From: Neoroseomonas lacus
Lineage (GTDB): Bacteria > Pseudomonadota > Alphaproteobacteria > Acetobacterales > Acetobacteraceae
Length of the DNA: 64,000 nt
NCBI RefSeq assembly: GCF_014644535.1
Contig: NZ_BMKW01000011.1
Span: 32,722-96,721, forward strand
Reading direction: 5' to 3'
Positions 1 to 8,451 of the stretch are shown here, piece by piece; the stretch's first letter is position 1; the number at the start of each line of letters is the position of its first letter. The position numbers were made by a program, and so were the translations under genes. The notes beneath the pieces were generated by a model. It was not told where the DNA came from and made no database searches. It saw only the letters and a list, made by a program, of their open reading frames with translations.

Positions 1-302
1 TGGAACAGCGAGTCATTGCTCAGCGTGATCGGGTAGTCGCCGAGGTCCCAGAACTGGATGTCGTGCACGCCGAGCGCCTCGGCGGCCTTCTTCGCCTCGA
101 CCTCGCGCGATGCCTTCACGCGGTCGAGCGTCATGCCGGGCACGCGCCACAGTTTGGCCGATTCGCCGCGCTCGCCATAGGACAGGCAAACCACCGTGAC
201 CTTGAAGCCCTTCTCGGCATGCAGCGCGATGGCGCCGCCGCAGCGCCAGACGAAATCGGCGGAATGGGCGCTCACCACCAGCGCCGTGCGAGGGTTGCTC
301 AT
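1..302 (-). CDS. galB: GalB-like 4-oxalomesaconate hydratase (PIG-L fold), N-terminal part
   Basis: The first 100 residues of a PIG-L/LmbE-type hydrolase; the rest lies beyond the left edge. The N-terminus shows the Rossmann-like strand followed by SAHSADFVWRCGGAIALH and CLSYGERGESAKLW. I know these blocks from GalB/LigU-type 4-oxalomesaconate hydratases, which act in gallate and protocatechuate 4,5-cleavage and hydrate 4-oxalomesaconate to 4-carboxy-4-hydroxy-2-oxoadipate. The metal site of ordinary PIG-L enzymes is AHPDD; GalB has AHPADF and here it is AHSADF, so Pro is replaced by Ser. It starts 78 bases after the LysR gene on the same strand, so the two may be co-transcribed. The assignment rests on the visible N-terminus only. 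Confidence 0.72.
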   Translation of the reverse strand, partial: MSNPRTALVVSAHSADFVWRCGGAIALHAEKGFKVTVVCLSYGERGESAKLWRVPGMTLDRVKASREVEAKKAAEALGVHDIQFWDLGDYPITLSNDSLF

Positions 303-380
303 GGGTATGCCGCTTTCGCGGCGCCGTGCTGGGGCATCCGTTCCTCCTGCCGTCCCTGAACCGGGCGTGCGATCGGCAAG

Positions 381-1388
381 CTAGGAGCGACGGCGCCTTC
401 CCGTCTTATCGCTTTTTCGGGCCGAGCTATCAGGGTTCGGCATATCGGCCAGGCCACGCGTCGCGATTTCCGCGATATGCGCGCGCAGGCTTTCGGCGAA
501 GGCGGCACCGGCCGGCGACAGCCGCCTGTCGCGTGGCAGCACCAGGCCCGCAGACCGTGGCGGCGCCGGGATACGAAGGGGAATCACGCGCAGCGCGCCG
601 CGCAGCAAGTCACCCGCCATCATCAGCCGCGGCATGACCGAAATGTGGTCCGTCGCGAGCAACATCTCCCGGATGAAACCGTAGGAGCTGGAGCGCATCG
701 GCATGCCCTGCGCCATGCCGAGAAGGAATAGCATGTGCTCGATTTCCTGCCCGACGCGCTGGCTGACGGTGGGCAGTACGAGTTCGTAAGACCGCAGGGC
801 GGCGGCGGTGATCTCCCCGGCGGTCGAGAAGACCGGGTGGTCGGGCCGGGCGAGGAAGGAGATGGGTTCCTCCCACAGCGCCTCCCGCACGAAGCCGTCG
901 GGGATTGCCGGCGCGTAGAGGCGGCCGACGACCATGTCGATATCACGCGCCAGGAGCATCGGCAGCAGGTCCTCCATGCGTCCTTGCTGGACGCGCACCT
1001 GGATGCCGGGATGTTCGCGCTTCAGCCGAATGAGCGCGCCAGGAAGTACCCCCGCGGCGGTGACCGGCAACGCGCCAAGCGCGACGACACCGCTGTCGGG
1101 CCCGGCAATGCTGTCCAACTCTTCGTCGGCGCGGCGGAGCTCGGCAAGGACCCGGCGAGCCAGACGGACCACGGCCACGCCCGCGATCGTCGGCCGCACC
1201 CCGCGTGAATGGCGTTCGAAGAGCTGCAAGCCGATGATCGCCTCAGCTTCCTTGAGGCTGCGCGACACTGCCGGCTGGCCGATGCCGAGCGCCGAGGAGG
1301 CCTTGAGCAGGCTGCCATGAGCGTCGAGCGCATCGACGACACGCAGGATCGGAAGCTTGAGACGTTGGTCGAGATAGCGGCGCGTCAT
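381..1388 (-). CDS. LysR-family transcriptional regulator
   Basis: A 335-residue LysR regulator. The N-terminal winged helix-turn-helix covers residues 10-70 (LKLPILRVVDALDAHGSLLKAS, then QPAVSRSLKEAEAIIGLQLFERHSRG). A type-2 periplasmic-binding-like effector domain follows from about residue 95. The reading frame stays open 77 codons further upstream, but the extra residues do not look like a LysR N-terminus, so the ATG before TRRYLDQ is chosen. The galB-like gene follows on the same strand. In Pseudomonas the gallate regulator GalR is also LysR-type and linked to galB, so control of an aromatic-acid pathway is a reasonable inference. The N-terminus starts LDQRLKLPILRVV, a subtype often seen beside catabolic genes. 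Confidence 0.9.
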   Translation of the reverse strand: MTRRYLDQRLKLPILRVVDALDAHGSLLKASSALGIGQPAVSRSLKEAEAIIGLQLFERHSRGVRPTIAGVAVVRLARRVLAELRRADEELDSIAGPDSGVVALGALPVTAAGVLPGALIRLKREHPGIQVRVQQGRMEDLLPMLLARDIDMVVGRLYAPAIPDGFVREALWEEPISFLARPDHPVFSTAGEITAAALRSYELVLPTVSQRVGQEIEHMLFLLGMAQGMPMRSSSYGFIREMLLATDHISVMPRLMMAGDLLRGALRVIPLRIPAPPRSAGLVLPRDRRLSPAGAAFAESLRAHIAEIATRGLADMPNPDSSARKSDKTGRRRRS

Positions 1389-1950
1389 GGATGGCCAACC
1401 CGATTCATGCGACGTCGCAGCGGCAGACGATTTGCAGGCTCTGGCGAAGGCGATCGGAGCGACGCTTGCTCCCGCTCCGGTGTTGGGCCGCGCAGCACAT
1501 GCAATGCAACATAGGCCCGGACCGTGGCGGAGCCCAGAAGCTCGTTTCCCGACGCCTGTCGAATACGAAGCTAAGGAACTTGGCCGACGACAACTGATCG
1601 CTACCCAACAGCCGCCCATAAAAGCGGGGCAACTTCAGTAGTCGGTGCATGACGGCGGGCGACTGGCGCATCAGCCGCTGCGCCTGGCGCGCGGTCCCGC
1701 GGGGGCGATCGGCGCGGTCCTGGACCGGCACCGCGGCGTGGGCGCGCTATTCGTGCAGCGATGGCTTCACCTGCTTGCGCTCGAGCATGGCGGCGCCGTC
1801 CGGCGCTTCCGCGATCATGGGCAATGGCTGCGTGATGACCTCGGCCAGGCCGGGGCGGACCCGTGTCCGCGGAAGGTCGCGACCGCCTGACCGGGCTTCC
1901 GCCGCGGCCGCCGCGATGCGAGGCTTCACCCGGGCAGGAGGATCACCGAC
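1389..1950. other. 562-bp gap between divergent genes, no supported gene
   Basis: This stretch separates the LysR gene (leftwards) from the M20 peptidase gene (rightwards) and should hold both promoters. Open frames exist on both strands but give low-complexity, Arg-rich peptides with no family resemblance. The minus-strand frame at about 1750-1950 is only the tail of a long shadow of the peptidase gene. The last 20 bases carry the peptidase ribosome-binding site GGAGGA. LysR proteins usually bind such divergent regions, but I could not pick out a clear T-N11-A operator. Confidence 0.5.
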
Positions 1951-3351
1951 ATGGCCGGAACACGCGAAGGCGCGATCGCAGCGGCGCAGGGGTTGTACGA
2001 CGACGGCGTCTACCTGGCGCATCTGCGGTCCCTGGTGGCGGTGCCGACCGAAAGCCAGATGCCCGACCGCCTGCCCGACCTGCATCGCTACTGCTCCGAG
2101 GCGCTGCCCGGCGTGATGGAGGGCATGGGCTTCGAAATCCGCCTGCTGGAGAACCCCAACCCCGGCCGCGGCCCGGTGATGCTCGCGACCCGCATCGAGG
2201 ATCCGTCGATGCCGACCGTGCTGGTCTATGGCCATGGCGATGTGGTGCGCGGCCTGGGCGGCAAATGGACCGACGGGCGCGACCCTTGGGCCGTCACGCA
2301 GGTCGGCGACCTCTGGTACGGCCGTGGCACCGTGGACAACAAAGGCCAGCACCTCATCGCCATCGAGGCGCTGCGCGCCGTCATCGCTGAACGCGGCAGC
2401 CTCGGCTTCAATGCCAAGGTCTTCGTCGAGACCGGCGAGGAAGTCGGCTCCCCTGGCCTGCGCGCGCTGATGCAGCGTGACCGCGACCTGCTGGCGGCGG
2501 ATGTCTTCATCGGTCTCGACGGTCCGCGCCAAACCACCTTCATGCCGGAGATCAAGCTCGGCGCGCGCGGCGGCGTCGCTTTCGACCTGGTGGTGCGTCT
2601 GCGCGACCATGCGCATCATTCCGGCCATTGGGGTGGCGTGCTGGCCGATCCCGGTTTCATCCTCGCCCATGCGCTGGCGAGCATCGTCACGCCACAGGGC
2701 CGCATCCGGGTGAAGGGTTGGCTGCCCGCCAAGGTGCCCGACAGCGTCCTGCAGGCGACCCGCGCCATCGTCTTCGAGGACATCCCCGGCCTGCCCGAAG
2801 CCGACCCCGATTGGGGCGAACCAGGCCTGACGAAAGCCGAGAAGATCTTCGCCTGGACCAGCGTGATCATGCTCGCCCACATCACGGGTCACCCCGACGC
2901 GCCGACCAACGCCGTGCAGGGCGAGGCCCGCGCGCGGCTCCAGGTGCGCCACACGGTCGATGTTCCCGGCGAGGCCATCATCCCCGCCCTGCGTGCCCAT
3001 CTGAACGAAGCCGGCTTTGCCCATATCGAGGTGATCCCGGTGATGGAGCGCGACATGTTCGGCGCTTCCCGCACCGACCCGGCGGACCCCTGGGTGGGCA
3101 TGGTGGCGGGCTCGATGGCGCGCACCGCGAACCGCGCGCCGAACGTCATCCCGAATTCCTCCGGCTCGAACCCGTCCAACATCTTCGCCGAGGAACTCGG
3201 CGTGCCGGTGATCTGGGTGCCGAACTCCTATGCCGGCTGCAACCAGCACGGCCCGGACGAACACGCGTTGGCACCGCTGCTGCGCGAAGGCCTCGGCCTG
3301 ATGGCCGGCATCTGGTGGGATATCGGGGCCGGCGCGGCGCCGAAGCGATGA
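1951..3351 (+). CDS. M20-family metallodipeptidase
   Basis: A 466-residue cytoplasmic M20 (ArgE/DapE/carnosinase-type) dizinc peptidase. Metal and catalytic motifs are YGHGDVV (residues 93-99; family norm YGHYDVQP), GRGTVDNKGQ (124-133) and ETGEEVGS (160-167), with GCNQHGPDEH near the C-terminus. The lid or dimerisation domain lies between roughly 190 and 350. The Tyr and Gln-Pro of the usual YGHYDVQP are replaced, so substrate choice may differ from carnosinases. The start has a good GGAGGA ribosome-binding site 8 bases upstream. The stop codon overlaps the start of the MFS gene by 4 bases, which suggests that the carrier imports or exports the substrate of this peptidase. Confidence 0.9.
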   Translation: MAGTREGAIAAAQGLYDDGVYLAHLRSLVAVPTESQMPDRLPDLHRYCSEALPGVMEGMGFEIRLLENPNPGRGPVMLATRIEDPSMPTVLVYGHGDVVRGLGGKWTDGRDPWAVTQVGDLWYGRGTVDNKGQHLIAIEALRAVIAERGSLGFNAKVFVETGEEVGSPGLRALMQRDRDLLAADVFIGLDGPRQTTFMPEIKLGARGGVAFDLVVRLRDHAHHSGHWGGVLADPGFILAHALASIVTPQGRIRVKGWLPAKVPDSVLQATRAIVFEDIPGLPEADPDWGEPGLTKAEKIFAWTSVIMLAHITGHPDAPTNAVQGEARARLQVRHTVDVPGEAIIPALRAHLNEAGFAHIEVIPVMERDMFGASRTDPADPWVGMVAGSMARTANRAPNVIPNSSGSNPSNIFAEELGVPVIWVPNSYAGCNQHGPDEHALAPLLREGLGLMAGIWWDIGAGAAPKR

Positions 3352-4592
3352 CCGCGCGCCCCTCGCGCCAGGCCTGGATGGTCGTCGCCGGCGGCTTCCT
3401 CGCCTTCACCGTCAGCGCCAGTTTGATGCACGCCTACACCGTGTTCCTGCTGGCCTTCGTCGCCGACTTCGCCTGGTCCCGTGCGGAAGCAAGCGTCGCC
3501 TATTCGGTCGGGCAGGTGGTGGGCGGCGTCTCCTCGCCGCTTGTGGGTGGGTTGGTCGACCGGCTCGGCGCACGGCGCATGGTGCTGCTCGGCGGCTGCC
3601 TGCTGACGCTCGGCCTGGTCGGCAGCGCGATGGCGACGGCGCTTTGGCAGATGGTGTTCCTCTACGGCGTGGTGATGACGCTCGGCGCCAGCTGCATTGG
3701 CATGGTGGTCTTCGTGCCGCTGGTGTCTCGGCTGTTCGTGGAACGGCGCGGTCTCGCCATTTCCATCCTGCAATCGGCGAACGGCTTCGGTCGCGCCGTC
3801 TCCGCCCCCGTCGCGCAATTGCTGATCGATGGCGTCGGCTGGCGTGGTGCCTATTGGATGCAGGCGGGTGCAATGGCGGTACTGGTGGTGCCGCTCGCCG
3901 CGCTGTTCCGTCGCGCCGAATCCGCGCTGCCGCCACCCGTGGTGCCGCCCGCCGGCAGCGCGCCAGCGATAGAACGCGCGCATGACTGGACGCTCGCCGA
4001 CGCGATGCGCACCCGGCATTTCTGGCTGTTGTCGCTGGTCTACATGCTGACCAGTATCGGCAGCTTCCTCGTCTCGCTGCACCAAATCGCCTTCGCGGTG
4101 GGGCAGGGGTTCGACCCGCTCTACGCCGCCTTCGTGCTCGGCACCGGGGCACTGCTGGCGCTGCCCGGGGTGATCGTGACCGGCTCCATCTCCGACGTGG
4201 TCGGGCGGGAGAAAGCGGCGATCCTCACCTACCTCATCTCGATCGTCGGCGTCGCCGCTGCGCTCGGCATCCATTCAGGCGACCAGCATGTCCTGCTCTG
4301 GGTACATGCGTGCTTCTTCGGCATCACCTGGGGCGCGCGCGGACCGGCGATCACGGCGAAGACGGCCGACCTGTTCGGCGGCAAGCGGCTCGGCACCATC
4401 CTCGGTGTCATCACCATCGGGTCGGGGGTCGGCGCCGGGCTTGGGTCGTGGGGGGCGGGGCTGCTGTTCGACCTGACCGGCAATTATCGGGTCGCGTTCT
4501 GGCTGTCGATGCTGGCCTATGCGCTGGGGGCGATGTTCTTCTGGTTGGTGCGCAAGCCGGTGGTGCGGGGGGCGAAAAAGATGGAGGTGTAG
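3348..4592 (+). CDS. MFS transporter (monocarboxylate/oxalate-antiporter-like)
   Basis: A 414-residue major facilitator with about 12 hydrophobic segments and a polar central loop (residues 190-220). The loop between helices 2 and 3 has the MFS signature GGLVDRLGARR, and a weaker counterpart (SISDVVGREKA) appears in the second half. The family resembles the MFS group found beside catabolic operons of Roseomonas and Bordetella. The start ATG overlaps the stop of the M20 peptidase (ATGA), so the pair is translationally coupled. It converges on the ABC operon, with only 13 bases between the two stop codons. The substrate is unknown; a small peptide or an N-acylated acid would fit the peptidase. 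Confidence 0.88.
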   Translation: MTARPSRQAWMVVAGGFLAFTVSASLMHAYTVFLLAFVADFAWSRAEASVAYSVGQVVGGVSSPLVGGLVDRLGARRMVLLGGCLLTLGLVGSAMATALWQMVFLYGVVMTLGASCIGMVVFVPLVSRLFVERRGLAISILQSANGFGRAVSAPVAQLLIDGVGWRGAYWMQAGAMAVLVVPLAALFRRAESALPPPVVPPAGSAPAIERAHDWTLADAMRTRHFWLLSLVYMLTSIGSFLVSLHQIAFAVGQGFDPLYAAFVLGTGALLALPGVIVTGSISDVVGREKAAILTYLISIVGVAAALGIHSGDQHVLLWVHACFFGITWGARGPAITAKTADLFGGKRLGTILGVITIGSGVGAGLGSWGAGLLFDLTGNYRVAFWLSMLAYALGAMFFWLVRKPVVRGAKKMEV

Positions 4593-4605
4593 AGGCCCCT
4601 CCCGA

Positions 4606-5580
4606 TCACCCCCGCTTATGGCAAGCCACCCAATGCCCTGTGCTCGTCTCCTTCAGCGACGGCGCCACTTCGCGGCACATGCCGGTATCCGCGATCGGGC
4701 AGCGCGTATGGAAATGGCAGCCTGACGGCGGGTTCAGCGGGCTCGGGATGTCCCCTTCCAGCCGGATCCGCTGGCGCTTCGCCGTCGGGTCGGGGATCGG
4801 CACAGCGGAGAGCAGCGCCTCGGTATAGGGATGCAGCGGATTGACGTAGAGCTCGCGCGACGGCGCGATTTCCACGATGCGCCCGAGATACATCACCGCC
4901 ACGCGGTCGGAGATGTGTTCGACCACCGACAGATCATGCGCGATGAACAGGTAGGAGAGCCCGAACTTCTCCTGCAGATCCTCCAGCAGGTTGATCACCT
5001 GCGCCTGGATCGAGACGTCCAGCGCCGAGACCGGCTCATCGCAGATGATCAATTTGGGCGACACCGCGAGCGCCCGGGCAATGCCGATGCGCTGGCGCTG
5101 TCCGCCTGAGAACTCATGCGGAAAGCGTGACATCTGGTCGGGCTTCAGCCCGACCGTCTCCAGCAGGTCCGCCACCTTCTCCTCGCGCTCGCGACGGTTC
5201 TTCGCCAGGCGATGGATCTCCAACGCCTCGCCGATGATCGCGCCGACAGTCATGCGCGGATTCAGCGAAGCGAAAGGGTCCTGGAAGATGATCTGCATGT
5301 CGCGACGGATCGCCGCGAGATCCTTGCCATCGAGCGCGCGCACGTCGCGCCCCTCGAACATCACCTCGCCCGAGGTCGGCTCGATCAGCCGCAGGATGCA
5401 GCGCCCGGTGGTGGATTTCCCGCAGCCCGATTCACCAACGAGCCCCAGCGTCTCGCTGGCGCCGAGTTCGAAGCCCACGCCATCGACGGCATGCACATGG
5501 TCCACCACGCGGCGGAGCAGGCCGCCGCGCACGGGGAATTGCTTCACAAGGTCACGGACGGTCAGAAGCGGCGTCGCCAT
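4606..5580 (-). CDS. dppF: oligopeptide/dipeptide ABC transporter ATPase (DppF-like)
   Basis: A 324-residue ATPase subunit of a peptide/nickel-class importer. It shows Walker A GESGCGKS (49-56), Q-loop [12 protein letters not shown], signature FSGGQRQR (157-164), Walker B LIICDEP and H-loop IAHDLS. The C-terminal oligopeptide-transporter extension ends in a Cys-containing region ([12 protein letters not shown]) typical of OppF/DppF and often an Fe-S or metal site. I chose the ATG before ATPLLTV, with AAGGGA upstream, over a GTG 11 codons earlier that would overlap the previous gene. Last gene of the seven-gene minus-strand operon; it works as a heterodimer with the next ATPase. Confidence 0.9.
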   Translation of the reverse strand: MATPLLTVRDLVKQFPVRGGLLRRVVDHVHAVDGVGFELGASETLGLVGESGCGKSTTGRCILRLIEPTSGEVMFEGRDVRALDGKDLAAIRRDMQIIFQDPFASLNPRMTVGAIIGEALEIHRLAKNRREREEKVADLLETVGLKPDQMSRFPHEFSGGQRQRIGIARALAVSPKLIICDEPVSALDVSIQAQVINLLEDLQEKFGLSYLFIAHDLSVVEHISDRVAVMYLGRIVEIAPSRELYVNPLHPYTEALLSAVPIPDPTAKRQRIRLEGDIPSPLNPPSGCHFHTRCPIADTGMCREVAPSLKETSTGHWVACHKRG

Positions 5581-5600
5581 CGGCGTTCCCTTCGCGGCGC

Positions 5601-6584
5601 TCACAGGATGCACGCCACCTTGTGGCCCGACGCAACCTCACGCAGCGGGGGCTCCGCGGCGAGGCAGGCATCGGTCACGTAGCGGCAGCGCGCGGCGAAA
5701 CGACACCCCCCCGGCGGATTCAACAGGCTCGGCACCGAGCCCGGAATGGCCTCCAGCCGGTGATGCTCCGTCGCCGCGAGATCGAGTCGTGGGATCGAAC
5801 GGATCAACCCCTGCGTATAGGGATGCCGCGGATTGCCGAACAACTCGCGGACCGGCGCTTCCTCGACCACCTTGCCGGCGTACATCACGACGACGCGCTG
5901 CGCGACCTCGGCGACCACGCCCATGGCATGGGTGATGAGCATCACCGCCATGCCGAGCCGATCCTTCATCTCGGCCAGCAGGTCGAGGATCTGCGCCTGG
6001 ATGGTGACATCGAGCGCGGTGGTCGGCTCATCCGCGATCAGCAGTTGCGGATTGCACGACAGCGCCATGGCGATCATCACGCGCTGCCGCATGCCGCCGG
6101 AGAATTGATGCGGGTAGTCATGGGCACGGCGCGACGCATTCGGAATGTTCACCAGGTTCAGCATCTCGATCGCGCGATCCATCGCCGCGCGTTTGCCGAG
6201 CTTTTCCTGCTGGCGCACCACTTCCGCGATTTGCTCGCCCACTGAATAGACCGGGTTGAGCGAAGTCATCGGCTCCTGGAAGACGATCGCGATCTCCTTG
6301 GCGCGGATCGAACGCATCGCCTCGGAGGGCAGCGGCACCAGGTCGCGACCCTGCCACATGATCTGGCCGCTGACGATCTTGCCCGGCGGCATGGCAATCA
6401 GCTTCAGCACCGTCATCGCAGTGACGGTCTTGCCGCAGCCGGATTCGCCAACGACGCAGACCGTCTCCTGCTTGCCGACATCGATGTTCACACCATCCAC
6501 CGCACGGACCATGCCGTCATCAGTGGCGAAATGGACCCGCAGGTCGCGTATGGAGAGCAAAGGTTCGACCAGGGACGCGCTCAT
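5601..6584 (-). CDS. dppD: oligopeptide/dipeptide ABC transporter ATPase (DppD-like)
   Basis: A 327-residue ATPase partner of DppF. Walker A is GESGCGKT (46-53), the Q-loop is [10 protein letters not shown], the signature is FSGGMRQR (161-168) and Walker B is LLIADEP (181-187). The switch region reads THAMGVV rather than the usual THDLGVV: the H-loop His (219) is kept but the following Asp is Ala. The C-terminal OppD-type extension has the CRFAARC cysteine motif. Its start overlaps the stop of the upstream permease by 4 bases (ATGA), so it is translated together with the membrane subunits. It powers uptake of the ligand delivered by the periplasmic binding protein. Confidence 0.9.
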   Translation of the reverse strand: MSASLVEPLLSIRDLRVHFATDDGMVRAVDGVNIDVGKQETVCVVGESGCGKTVTAMTVLKLIAMPPGKIVSGQIMWQGRDLVPLPSEAMRSIRAKEIAIVFQEPMTSLNPVYSVGEQIAEVVRQQEKLGKRAAMDRAIEMLNLVNIPNASRRAHDYPHQFSGGMRQRVMIAMALSCNPQLLIADEPTTALDVTIQAQILDLLAEMKDRLGMAVMLITHAMGVVAEVAQRVVVMYAGKVVEEAPVRELFGNPRHPYTQGLIRSIPRLDLAATEHHRLEAIPGSVPSLLNPPGGCRFAARCRYVTDACLAAEPPLREVASGHKVACIL

Positions 6585-7516
6585 GCCGAGATGATCCGGC
6601 GCGGGTCGAGCGCATCGCGCAGCCCATCGCCGATGTAGTTGATGGACAGCACGGTCAGGAAGATGGCAGCCCCCGGAAACAGCGCCCAATGCGGCGCGAA
6701 GTCGAGATTGTCCTTGGCGTCGAACAGCAGCCGCCCCCAGGTCGGTACATCGGGCGGGAAGCCGAGACCGAGGAAGGACAGCGTCGATTCCGCGATGATC
6801 GCGGCCGCCACGTCGATGCTCGCTGCCACGATCACCGGGCCCAGCGCATTGGGCAGGATGTGACGCAGCACCAGGCGAGGACGCGAAGCACCAAGCGCGC
6901 GGGCGGCCTCGACGAACTCCTTCTCGCGCAGGGAGAGGAATTGCGCGCGCACCAGCCGCGCCGCCGGCATCCAGCGGAAGCCGCCGATCACCGCGACCAC
7001 CATGATGAAGACGCCGAGTTCCAAGCCGACCAGCGCCGTCAGCGTGTCGCGGAACAGGTAGATGATCAGCAGCAGCAGCGGCAACTGCGGCAGGGAGAGG
7101 AACAGGTCGGTCAGCCACATCAGCGCTGCATCGACCGCGCCGCCGGCCATGCCGGCGATCGCACCGACGAGCACGCCGACGAAGATCGCCACCGCCATCG
7201 CAGCAAACCCCACCGCCAGCGAGATCCGCCCGCCATACAGGATGCGCGCCAGCAGATCCTGCCCGAGATCATCGGTGCCGAGCGGATGCGCCCAGGATGG
7301 ACCCTGCAACTGGGCGGAGAAGTCGATCTCGTCGATCGGCAGGGTCCAGACCAAGGGGCCGATCACCACGGCGAGGATCAACGCCCCAAGCACGCCGGTG
7401 CTGATCACCGCCAGCCGGTGCTTGCGGAAGCGGCGCCAGGCCTCCTGCCACGGCCCGATGCGCGGGCGCGGCGCGGCGGCGCTAACGGTAGCTGATGCGA
7501 GGGTCGAGCCAGCCAT
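6581..7516 (-). CDS. dppC: peptide ABC transporter permease (DppC-like)
   Basis: An inner-membrane permease of about 311 residues. The OppC N-terminal segment (AWRRFRKHRLAVISTGVLGA) is followed by a periplasmic loop with the conserved HPLGTDDLGQDLLARI. Five further helices and the EAA coupling loop (EAARALGASRPRLVLRHILPN) come next, ending with FLGLGFPPDVPTWG near the C-terminus. All are hallmarks of the OppC/DppC subfamily. An alternative ATG lies 3 codons upstream; either start overlaps the end of the DppB gene by about 35-44 bases. It pairs with DppB to form the channel. Confidence 0.9.
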   Translation of the reverse strand: MAGSTLASATVSAAAPRPRIGPWQEAWRRFRKHRLAVISTGVLGALILAVVIGPLVWTLPIDEIDFSAQLQGPSWAHPLGTDDLGQDLLARILYGGRISLAVGFAAMAVAIFVGVLVGAIAGMAGGAVDAALMWLTDLFLSLPQLPLLLLIIYLFRDTLTALVGLELGVFIMVVAVIGGFRWMPAARLVRAQFLSLREKEFVEAARALGASRPRLVLRHILPNALGPVIVAASIDVAAAIIAESTLSFLGLGFPPDVPTWGRLLFDAKDNLDFAPHWALFPGAAIFLTVLSINYIGDGLRDALDPRRIISA

Positions 7517-8441
7517 AAAGCACATCCGCGAGCAGGTTGAAGAAAATGACCAGCGCCGAGAACACGAAGGTGACCGCCATGATCACCGGCGTGTCGTTGG
7601 ACAGGATGGCGGTGATCAGCAGGGAGCCGATGCCGGGCACGCGGAAGATCTGTTCGGTGACGATGGCGCCGCTGAACACGACGGGCATCTGCAGCGCGAC
7701 CAGCGTGACCACTGGGATCATCGCATTGCGCACGACGTGACGCATGGTGATGCGCGATTCCGGCAGGCCCTTCGACCGTGCCGTGGTCACGTAGTCCAGC
7801 CGGATCACGTCAAGCACCGCCGAACGCACGAAGCGCGTCCAGGCCGCGCCCTGGAACAGGCCGAGCACGGCGATCGGCATGATGGACTGACGAAACATCT
7901 CCCACCACCACATCCAGCCCGTCGCCTCGATACTAGTGCGGAACACGAAGGGCAGCCAGTCGAGCTGGATCGAGAACAGCATGATCAGCAGCAGGCCGGT
8001 GAAGAAGGTCGGTAGCGAGAAGCCGATGAAGGCGAGCGTATTCGCGACCTGGTCGAACACCGAATAGGGCCTGGTCGCGGCATAGACGCCGACCGGCATG
8101 GCGATCGCCAGCGCCAGCACCTGTGACAGGCCGATCACCGCGATGGTGGTCGGCAGGCGTTGCAGGATCAGCTGGTCCACCGGGATGCGACTGACGAAGG
8201 AATACCCCCAATCGCCCCGCAGCATGGCAGAGAGCCAGCTGAAATAGCGCAGATACACCGGGTCATCGAGCCCGAGGCTGGCGCGCAGATGCGCCCGCAC
8301 ATCGGGCGGGATGGCCGGGTTCGTCGCCAGTTCCTCGAACGGGTCACCGGGCGCGAGGGCGAGGACGGTGAACAGGATCACGCTGATCCCGAGCAGGCTC
8401 GGGATCGCGATGATCAGACGGCGGGCCAGATACTGGAGCAC
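7482..8441 (-). CDS. dppB: peptide ABC transporter permease (DppB-like)
   Basis: A 319-residue permease with the classic OppB/DppB start (LQYLARRLIIAIPSLLGISV, then ALAPGDPFEEL), a periplasmic domain from residues 35-95 and five more membrane helices. The EAA loop reads DYVTTARSKGLPESRITMRHVVRNA, and the C-terminus has VPGIGSLLITAILSNDTPVI. It lies 10 bases downstream of the binding-protein gene and overlaps the next permease gene. Order and spacing make it the third membrane-linked component of one importer operon. Confidence 0.92.
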   Translation of the reverse strand: MLQYLARRLIIAIPSLLGISVILFTVLALAPGDPFEELATNPAIPPDVRAHLRASLGLDDPVYLRYFSWLSAMLRGDWGYSFVSRIPVDQLILQRLPTTIAVIGLSQVLALAIAMPVGVYAATRPYSVFDQVANTLAFIGFSLPTFFTGLLLIMLFSIQLDWLPFVFRTSIEATGWMWWWEMFRQSIMPIAVLGLFQGAAWTRFVRSAVLDVIRLDYVTTARSKGLPESRITMRHVVRNAMIPVVTLVALQMPVVFSGAIVTEQIFRVPGIGSLLITAILSNDTPVIMAVTFVFSALVIFFNLLADVLYGWLDPRISYR

Positions 8442-8451
8442 GTGAGGCCGA

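Noticed and set aside
1645-1890. 82-codon plus-strand frame in the LysR-M20 gap
   Set aside because: No family resemblance, no ribosome-binding site of note and frame shared with an antisense frame of similar quality.
3228-4274. Open frame of 348 codons antisense to the MFS gene
   Set aside because: Composition dominated by His, Arg and Gln, as expected for the complement of a hydrophobic membrane protein gene.
6689-8015. Plus-strand open frames over the DppB/DppC genes
   Set aside because: Shadows of permease genes with His/Arg/Gln-rich translations.
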